Below, one piece after another: positions 58,635 to 64,000 of a stretch of DNA of 64,000 bases. Every line of letters starts with the position of its first letter. The stretch's first letter is position 1. The notes under the pieces are model-generated. The model worked only from the letters and a program-made list of their open reading frames with translations. It ran no database searches and was not told the origin of the DNA. This DNA is from Haemophilus paracuniculus (lineage in GTDB: Bacteria; Pseudomonadota; Gammaproteobacteria; Enterobacterales; Pasteurellaceae), in the NCBI RefSeq assembly GCF_002015115.1, contig NZ_MUYA01000008.1:12650-76649 (forward strand), read 5' to 3'. Position numbers and translations under genes: made by a program.

Positions 58635-59588
58635 TTAAACGTAGCCGTAGCTCATTAAGCGTTGATAACGGCGGTCAAGCAAGGATTCCGTATCCAACGG
58701 CGAGAGATCTTCCAGATCTTCCAACAAACGCTGTTTGAGGTTTGCCGCCATTTGAGCCACATCACGGTGTGCGCCGCCCAACGGCTCTGGCACGATGTTG
58801 TCGATCAGCGAAAGCTCTTTCAAACGAGGGGCGGTCAAGCCCATTACCTCCGCCGCAGTTGAGGCTTTGTCGGCACTTTTCCACAAAATCGAGGCACAAC
58901 CCTCTGGCGAGATTACCGAGTAGGTGCTGTATTGCAACATATTCACTTTGTCGCCCACGCCGATTGCCAACGCACCGCCCGAACCGCCCTCGCCGATCAC
59001 GGTGCAAATCACTGGCACTTTGAGGGTGGACATTTCACGCAAGTTGCGGGCAATCGCTTCCGACTGTCCACGCTCTTCTGCCCCAATGCCAGGGTACGCC
59101 CCTGGGGTGTCGATAAAGGTAATAATCGGCAGATTAAAACGCTCTGCCATTTGCATTAGGCGTAATGCCTTGCGGTAGCCCTCGGGGGCTGGCATTCCGA
59201 AGTTGCGTTTCACTTTTTCTTTGACCGAACGCCCTTTCTGATGCCCGATAACCATTACAGGGCGACCGTCTAAACGGGCAATCCCGCCCACAATCGCTTT
59301 GTCATCCGCAAAGGCACGGTCGCCTGCCAGCTCGTCAAATTCGGTGAAAATATGTTCGATATAATCGAGGGTGTAAGGACGGCTTGGGTGGCGTGCCATA
59401 CGAGAAACCTGCCACGCATCAAGGTTAGCAAAGGTTTTTTGGGTTAATTCTTGGCTTTTTTTACGCAACCGTGCAATTTCATCATCAAGGTTGATTTTCT
59501 CATCAGGGGTCGCCATTGCTTGCAACGCCTCAATTTTGGCTTCAAGTTCCGCAATCGGCAATTCAAAATCTAAGTATTCTTGGCTCAT
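58635..59588 (-). CDS. accA: Acetyl-CoA carboxylase carboxyltransferase subunit alpha
   Basis: 317 residues. Crotonase-like fold with [22 protein letters not shown] and [17 protein letters not shown] as CoA/biotin-site motifs, and the N-terminal [17 protein letters not shown]. With AccB, AccC and AccD it makes malonyl-CoA. In this window it is separate from accBC. Confidence 0.98.
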   Translation of the reverse strand: MSQEYLDFELPIAELEAKIEALQAMATPDEKINLDDEIARLRKKSQELTQKTFANLDAWQVSRMARHPSRPYTLDYIEHIFTEFDELAGDRAFADDKAIVGGIARLDGRPVMVIGHQKGRSVKEKVKRNFGMPAPEGYRKALRLMQMAERFNLPIITFIDTPGAYPGIGAEERGQSEAIARNLREMSTLKVPVICTVIGEGGSGGALAIGVGDKVNMLQYSTYSVISPEGCASILWKSADKASTAAEVMGLTAPRLKELSLIDNIVPEPLGGAHRDVAQMAANLKQRLLEDLEDLSPLDTESLLDRRYQRLMSYGYV

Positions 59589-59767
59589 TGTCGTTATCCT
59601 ATTTTGAGTACAGAAACGGTCGCTATTCTAACAGCGAAACGCCCAAAAAGGGCAACAAGCGGTGCGATTTTGTGAAATTTTTTCAGAGATCCGACCGCCA
59701 TAAAACAAAACAGACCGCAGACTGGATTTCTGTTTACGAAATTTGCAAAAATCCCACCCCTTGCAAG

Positions 59768-61186
59768 CTATTCCACCACCACAAACTGCCCCATTGTGCC
59801 GCGGTCGCGTAGCATTAGGTCGGTTACGCCGAAGGTGAAAGGCTGTTCGGGGCTGGTGGTTTGGTTGAATTGAACGAGTAAGGTGGTTTCTTGCCCTTTT
59901 TCCAGCCAAACGGTGTCTTGCCACGCGAGTAGTTTGTGGGGCAGGCGTTGGCGGTTGCGGGTTTCGATCACAAATTTCGCCCCTTGCAGGGTAAAGCCGA
60001 TGTCGCTGTCGCTGGTGAGATACCAACGTTCCACTGTGCCTTTTTGAGCGGTGAAGTCGATCCGTTTGGGGTCGAACCGCTGGGCGTTGATACTGTAATT
60101 CAACGGGGTAAGGTTGAATTTTCGTTGTTGGGTAATGTTGAGGTTAAATTGTTCCAGCTCAAACGGTGGTAGGCTTGGTTTTTCGGTGATCACCGCGGCC
60201 ATTCCCTCGGGGCGAAGTTCCAGCACCACGTTGTCGGCAAGGGCGTTGCTGTCGTCAAAAAACTGTTTGGCTTTGTAGAAAATATCTCTTTTTTCGCCGC
60301 TGATAAGGGAAACGGTTTTGCCCTCGTTCAAATCCACTAGCACGTCCACCCGTTGCGAGGGGGCGAGGCGAATGGTTGGCATTTCAACGGGTTCGGCAAA
60401 CATTCCCACCCCTGTGCCAATCAGGTGCAAAGGCTGATCATTATCAAGGCATAGATCGTAAGGGCGAGAAAGCGAGGCATTCACAATCCGCAGTCGCACC
60501 CAGCCCCGAGGCACATTGACGAACGGCGAGGCTTTGCCGTTCACAAATAACTGCTTGCCGAAAAATTGCGGTTGGTTTGGGTCTAGCACTTGCACGCCCT
60601 CGCGGTTGATTTGTTGATCTTGCAAGATCAGCGGAATGTCGTTCACCCCATATTTATTCGGCAAATTCGCTTTTTTGCTTGCTTGATCTTCCACAATCCA
60701 CAAGCCCGCAATGCCACGATACACCTGTAACGCCGAGCGATACATTGTGTTGGCGTGATACCAGCCCGTGCAAGCGGTCTGTTGCACGTTAATAACGGGC
60801 GACCACTGCTGATTTGGGGCGAGGGGGCGATGAATTGAGCCGATCATTTCGGTGGAAAGTTGCAAGCCCTGAATGTTGAACGAGAGGGGCTGATTGAGAT
60901 TATTGACGCAGGCGAGTTTGACGAAATCCCCCGATCGCACTCGCACCGTGGGGGCGAGGTAATGCCCGTTCACACCCCACACTTCCACCAATTTGCCCTC
61001 GTTAAACGCCGTTTTGGTGGCGAGAAAATCCAACCGCACGGGGCGACCTCGTCCCACGTCCATTAACGGTGGAATCGGCAAGGCTGGGCGGGTTTGAGCA
61101 AGGGCTGACGAGGGCAACGCAAGCACCGCCCCAGCAAGGGTGGTGCGTTGCAAAAATTGGCGGCGAGAGAGTTTCATTTTCATCAT
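59768..61186 (-). CDS. ftsP: Cell division protein FtsP (SufI)
   Basis: 472 residues, multicopper-oxidase fold, exported by the Tat path: the twin-arginine motif SRRQFLQ is followed by a hydrophobic stretch and an ALA site. The copper-ligand His motifs of true oxidases are missing, as in SufI. FtsP protects the divisome under stress. The start 61186 overlaps the plsC stop by one base (TAATG). The plsC-sufI order is as in E. coli. Confidence 0.93.
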   Translation of the reverse strand: MMKMKLSRRQFLQRTTLAGAVLALPSSALAQTRPALPIPPLMDVGRGRPVRLDFLATKTAFNEGKLVEVWGVNGHYLAPTVRVRSGDFVKLACVNNLNQPLSFNIQGLQLSTEMIGSIHRPLAPNQQWSPVINVQQTACTGWYHANTMYRSALQVYRGIAGLWIVEDQASKKANLPNKYGVNDIPLILQDQQINREGVQVLDPNQPQFFGKQLFVNGKASPFVNVPRGWVRLRIVNASLSRPYDLCLDNDQPLHLIGTGVGMFAEPVEMPTIRLAPSQRVDVLVDLNEGKTVSLISGEKRDIFYKAKQFFDDSNALADNVVLELRPEGMAAVITEKPSLPPFELEQFNLNITQQRKFNLTPLNYSINAQRFDPKRIDFTAQKGTVERWYLTSDSDIGFTLQGAKFVIETRNRQRLPHKLLAWQDTVWLEKGQETTLLVQFNQTTSPEQPFTFGVTDLMLRDRGTMGQFVVVE

Positions 61187-61917
61187 TAGGCTTTCGCTTG
61201 ACGTTCTAATTCCGCCACTTCTTGATCGAGCTGTTCGATTTTCGCTTGCATAATGGCGTGGCATTTGTCGATAAGATCTTTGATATTTTCACGATTGTAA
61301 CCGCTTGTCTCAATCGGATCTAAGGTTTCACAAATCACGATGCCGTTATCCCAACGGTTGAGGTCGATTTTGTTATGCAAAGTCGAGCAAACAATAGGCA
61401 CAATCGGCACGCCAGCGTTGATCGCCGTGTGAAATGCCCCCGTCTTAAACGGCAGCAAACCTCGCCCACGGCTACGCGTGCCTTCGGGGAACATCCACAC
61501 CGAAATTTGGCGTTGCTGGATAATCTCGCCTACCTTGTTCATCGTGCTAATCGCACTGCTACGTTTCTCACGGTTAATAAAAATGTTGCCCGTTGCCCAA
61601 TAAACCAACCCGAAAAACGGAATCCAAATCAGACTTTTCTTGCCAATGGTTACGGTGCGAGGGGGAACCATTGACGAAATACTGACCATATCGTAATTAT
61701 TTTGATGATTGGCGATATAAATCGCTGGCTGATTAAATTCCTCACGAGGACGGCGAATTAGCTTAAAGCCCAGCAACGGATGCATTGCACTATACATTCG
61801 GGCAATCACGCCGACACTACTCGGATTGCGTAACCGCACAAGGGCGTAAACTGTGCCAACTAAACTGATGACCATCGCCAAAAATGCCACCACGATAATG
61901 CGTAAAATCTTCAACAT
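61186..61917 (-). CDS. plsC: 1-acyl-sn-glycerol-3-phosphate acyltransferase
   Basis: 243 residues. N-terminal membrane segment, then acyltransferase motif I ANHQNNYD (HX4D), [19 protein letters not shown] and VPIVPI. It makes phosphatidic acid. Upstream partner of ftsP through a one-base overlap. Confidence 0.97.
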   Translation of the reverse strand: MLKILRIIVVAFLAMVISLVGTVYALVRLRNPSSVGVIARMYSAMHPLLGFKLIRRPREEFNQPAIYIANHQNNYDMVSISSMVPPRTVTIGKKSLIWIPFFGLVYWATGNIFINREKRSSAISTMNKVGEIIQQRQISVWMFPEGTRSRGRGLLPFKTGAFHTAINAGVPIVPIVCSTLHNKIDLNRWDNGIVICETLDPIETSGYNRENIKDLIDKCHAIMQAKIEQLDQEVAELERQAKA

Positions 61918-62024
61918 ACTATGTTCCTACTAGGGGGATAAAATTCCGTACAGAATAAGGGGTTTAATCTTACCCGAAAAATCGGTATATTGCGATTTTT
62001 CCAACCCAACATAAGGAGATTTTT

Positions 62025-62525
62025 ATGGCTCAAATTACTCTCGCAGGCAACCCGATTGAAGTGGCGGGCAACTTCCCACAAGTGGGCGAAAGCGTAGCAA
62101 ACTTTACCCTCGTGAATAACGGCTTAGAAGATGTGGCGTTAGCCGATTTTGCGGGCAAACGCAAAATCCTCAACATCTTCCCGAGCATTGACACGGGCGT
62201 ATGTGCCACCTCGGTTCGCATGTTCAACCAACAATCAGCGGCATTAGCCAACACCGTGGTGCTTTGCATCTCGGCTGACTTACCATTCGCCCAAGCTCGC
62301 TTCTGCGGTGCAGAGGGCATTGAAAACGTGCAAACCCTTTCCACCTTCCGCCACAAAGCAGTGCATACCCAACTCGGCGTGGACATCACAAGCGGGGCGT
62401 TAGCTGGCTTAACCGCCCGTGCAGTGATCGTACTCGACGAAAACAACCGTGTACTACACAGCGAACTAGTGCCAGAAATCAAAACTGAACCGAACTACCA
62501 ACAAGCGTTGGCGGTGTTGGCTTAA
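62025..62525 (+). CDS. tpx: Thiol peroxidase Tpx
   Basis: Peroxiredoxin of 166 residues. Peroxidatic C60 (GVCATS) and resolving C94 (ARFCGAEG), with [10 protein letters not shown] the usual Tpx motif. An AAGGAG site precedes the ATG. Single gene with a strong terminator. Confidence 0.97.
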   Translation: MAQITLAGNPIEVAGNFPQVGESVANFTLVNNGLEDVALADFAGKRKILNIFPSIDTGVCATSVRMFNQQSAALANTVVLCISADLPFAQARFCGAEGIENVQTLSTFRHKAVHTQLGVDITSGALAGLTARAVIVLDENNRVLHSELVPEIKTEPNYQQALAVLA

Positions 62526-62528
62526 TCG

Positions 62529-62554
62529 AAAATCCCCCTGCTGGGGGATTTTTT
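62529..62554 (+). terminator. tpx terminator
   Basis: AAAATCCCC and GGGGATTTT arms around CTGCTG, followed by TTTTTG, a few bases past the tpx stop. It also insulates the origin region from tpx transcription. Confidence 0.85.
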
Positions 62555-62559
62555 GTTTA

Positions 62560-62995
62560 AAAAGCAATCAATTTTCTTCCTTCATTTTTCACAGCCCATT
62601 TCCATTTGCTAACCCTTTGATTTTATTTGAGATCTTTTCAATCACTTTTTGTTTTGCACCGTTATTCAAAATGATCTTCTCGCTCAACCACAAACTTATC
62701 CACAACAGGTGGGGATAAATATGTCTCAAAATTGGAACAACCCTGCTAAAATTTAGCTTACCTGAATAGTTATCCAGAGATTGATGAAAGATCTCTCGAT
62801 CTAATGATCGTTTATCAAGGGAAAAGATCCGCAAAAAGATCTTTTTGAGTAGTTTTGATCGTGCCTTGATAAGGTTAGCTTTCAGCCACTTATCTACCGT
62901 TTTTGCAGAGCGATCTCGCATTTTATTCACAAGGTTATCCACAAGCGGTCAGATCCGCTAAATTTTTGTGGATCGGCTATAATGTCGATCTTTTT
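62560..62995. other. oriC: Candidate chromosomal replication origin (oriC)
   Basis: No gene fills 62526-63010. Within 62631-62990 there are 12 GATC sites (62631, 62673, 62790, 62798, 62806, 62826, 62838, 62857, 62912, 62952, 62971, 62987), where about one or two would be expected. DnaA boxes TTATCCACA occur at 62696-62704 and 62935-62943. TTATTCACA at 62923-62931 and TTTTTCACA at 62585-62593 fit TTWTNCACA. One-mismatch boxes lie at 62662-62670, 62710-62718 (minus) and 62770-62778. An AT-rich segment at about 62550-62690, with GATCTTTT, could be the unwinding element. E. coli oriC has 11 GATC in about 245 bases. Confidence 0.82.
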
Positions 62996-63010
62996 ATTTT
63001 TGAGGAAAAA

Positions 63011-63307
63011 ATGATGAACAAAACCTTACAACAAAAAGCCGAGGAAGCCCGCACAATGTGCAAGCTGAAAGGGGAAGGATTTTTGGATAACAGCGACCGC
63101 ACCATTGCTTTCGAGGGCGTTTATGCCAGCGAGGCGGAAGCGGATCAAGCGGTACGATTTTTTACGGAAAAGGCGAGATCGGTGGAAAATGAACCCTGCC
63201 GAATTGAGCAAAGCATTTCGCCGTTCAAGCAGGGTTATTTAATGCAAATGCAGATTGAATTTAGCTGCCAAGCGGAAGTGATTTTGTTCCAAATGGCGGT
63301 GCGTTAA
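63011..63307 (+). CDS. YfcZ/YiiS-family protein (DUF406)
   Basis: 98 residues (or 97 from the second ATG at 63014), with a GAGG site at 63002. Segments ARTMCKLKGEGFLDNSDRTI and EAEADQAVRFFTEKARS match the DUF406 family of small soluble proteins. Function unknown. First gene to the right of the proposed origin, read away from it. Confidence 0.82.
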   Translation: MMNKTLQQKAEEARTMCKLKGEGFLDNSDRTIAFEGVYASEAEADQAVRFFTEKARSVENEPCRIEQSISPFKQGYLMQMQIEFSCQAEVILFQMAVR

Positions 63308-63309
63308 GG

Positions 63310-64000
63310 TTAAGAAATTTCGGCGGATCTGACCCCTTGTTGATCGCTCACTTCGCTTAACACGGCAGCGAATTGTCCGCCGAGTAGCACCACCAGCCAG
63401 CTTAGGTTGATCCACAAAATCATAATCGGGATCACCGCCAACGCCCCGTAGATCGCTTGATAGGACGGGAAGGTGGTGATATACCACACGAACACTTGCT
63501 TACCTAACGTGAAGAAAATCGCCCCGAAAATTGCCCCACAAGCGGCGTGGCGGAATTTGACGGGGGTGTTCGGCACGATCAAATAGACCATTGTGAACAG
63601 TAACCACGTTAAAACAAAGGGGGCGAACGCCAGCAAGCGGGTGCTAAACGAGAAAATGCCGTCTTCGCTGAAAATTTCGAGGGATAGAATGTAGGAACTG
63701 ATCGCAATGCTCAACCCTGCCAAAATCGGGGCGAAAATCAAAATTAAGGTGTAAAGCACGAAGGAAACCACCAACGAGCGGGGTTTGCGGTTGTGCCACA
63801 TTTCGTTCAGGCTTTCGTCAATTTTGGCGATCAACATTATCGCCACCACCACCAAACCGAGGGTGCTGATTAGACCCATTTTTTTGGAATTGCTGACGAA
63901 TAGGTCGATGAACTCTTGCACCATATTGCCCGCGTTGGGGGCGAAATTGTCGTAAATAAAGGTTTTGAGATCGGCGGTTGCCTCGTCAAAAATCGGGAAT
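63310..64000 (-). CDS. yihY: YihY-family inner-membrane protein, 5' end cut by window
   Basis: The open frame runs off the right edge; 229 codons are visible. Multiple spans (LISTLGLVVVAIMLIAKI, VVSFVLYTLILIFAPILAGL, LLAFAPFVLTWLLFTMVYLI) and the family block VPNTPVKFRHAACGAIFGAI identify the YihY/UPF0761 family. This was once called RNase BN, but that activity belongs to another gene. The residues upstream of the internal ATG at 63924 (FPIFDEATADLKTFIYDNF) continue the family sequence, so 63924 is not the start. Confidence 0.88.
   Translation of the reverse strand, partial: FPIFDEATADLKTFIYDNFAPNAGNMVQEFIDLFVSNSKKMGLISTLGLVVVAIMLIAKIDESLNEMWHNRKPRSLVVSFVLYTLILIFAPILAGLSIAISSYILSLEIFSEDGIFSFSTRLLAFAPFVLTWLLFTMVYLIVPNTPVKFRHAACGAIFGAIFFTLGKQVFVWYITTFPSYQAIYGALAVIPIMILWINLSWLVVLLGGQFAAVLSEVSDQQGVRSAEIS

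Noticed and set aside
62589-62942. Open frame of 117 codons on the minus strand
   Set aside because: It covers the GATC and DnaA-box cluster, shows no family resemblance and has a composition driven by the repeated GATC sites. An origin explains the stretch better.
1-64000. tRNA or rRNA genes and CRISPR arrays
   Set aside because: I looked for cloverleaf-like CCA ends, rRNA landmarks and regularly spaced direct repeats. Only the isolated ssrA 3' end was found.

Overview
This window is a piece of a Pasteurellaceae chromosome. The nine-base uptake signal ACAAGCGGT and its complement ACCGCTTGT recur throughout, both inside genes and as facing pairs between genes. This is the Actinobacillus pleuropneumoniae / Mannheimia / Haemophilus ducreyi dialect of the uptake sequence, not the H. 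influenzae dialect (AAGTGCGGT). Gene content (holC-valS, yecM-argS, dapD, metJ, panF, plsC-ftsP, HI_0552-like) fits. The genus cannot be fixed from the sequence alone.

Layout. 1-1379: the right end of an integrated HP1/P2-like prophage. Its tyrosine integrase is followed by a duplicated 3' end of the tmRNA gene ssrA, which is the probable attachment site. 1.4-9.3 kb: mutS, a polar amino-acid ABC importer, then an HpcH/HpaI aldolase, a ferritin-like protein and an Ohr peroxidase. 9.4-12.8 kb: an AraC regulator and a sucrose pair (scrB, scrR) without a transporter. 12.8-17.1 kb: dnaK and dnaJ, separated by a VapD-family RNase and an exported protein. 17.4-25.2 kb: lldD, kbp, holC, elaA, a decayed zeta-toxin-like gene, an orphan AT-rich gene, valS and ubiC. 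25.3-32.6 kb: secB, a rhodanese, tig, mlaA, metJ, yhdT-panF and the two-gene MetPS transporter. 33-40.5 kb: mfd, gph, lgt, a TauE exporter, rppH and truD. 40.6-44.0 kb: an AT-rich three-gene island (MotA-like, MotB-like, HNH nuclease) that matches a Zorya-type anti-phage system. 44.2-62.5 kb: tpiA with a cysteine-rich insert, roxA, lipoproteins, argS, accBC, aroQ, dapD, potD, satP, tsuAB, accA, ftsP, plsC and tpx. 62.5-63.0 kb: a gene-free stretch with 12 GATC sites and a cluster of DnaA boxes, which I read as the chromosomal origin oriC. 63.0-64.0 kb: a YfcZ/YiiS-like protein and a truncated YihY-family membrane protein.

How the parts fit. To the left of the proposed origin about two thirds of genes (roughly 44 of 65) point leftward, as expected if a fork leaves the origin in that direction. 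Most regions are ordinary core metabolism. The accessory material sits in a few spots: the prophage end, the dnaK-dnaJ gap, the elaA-valS gap and the truD-tpiA gap with the defence island. GC-rich palindromic repeats are scattered between genes, and one copy lies in frame inside mfd.

The most notable items are the Zorya-like island, the 12-cysteine insert in triosephosphate isomerase, the oriC candidate, the ssrA attachment site and the repeat-derived segment of Mfd.
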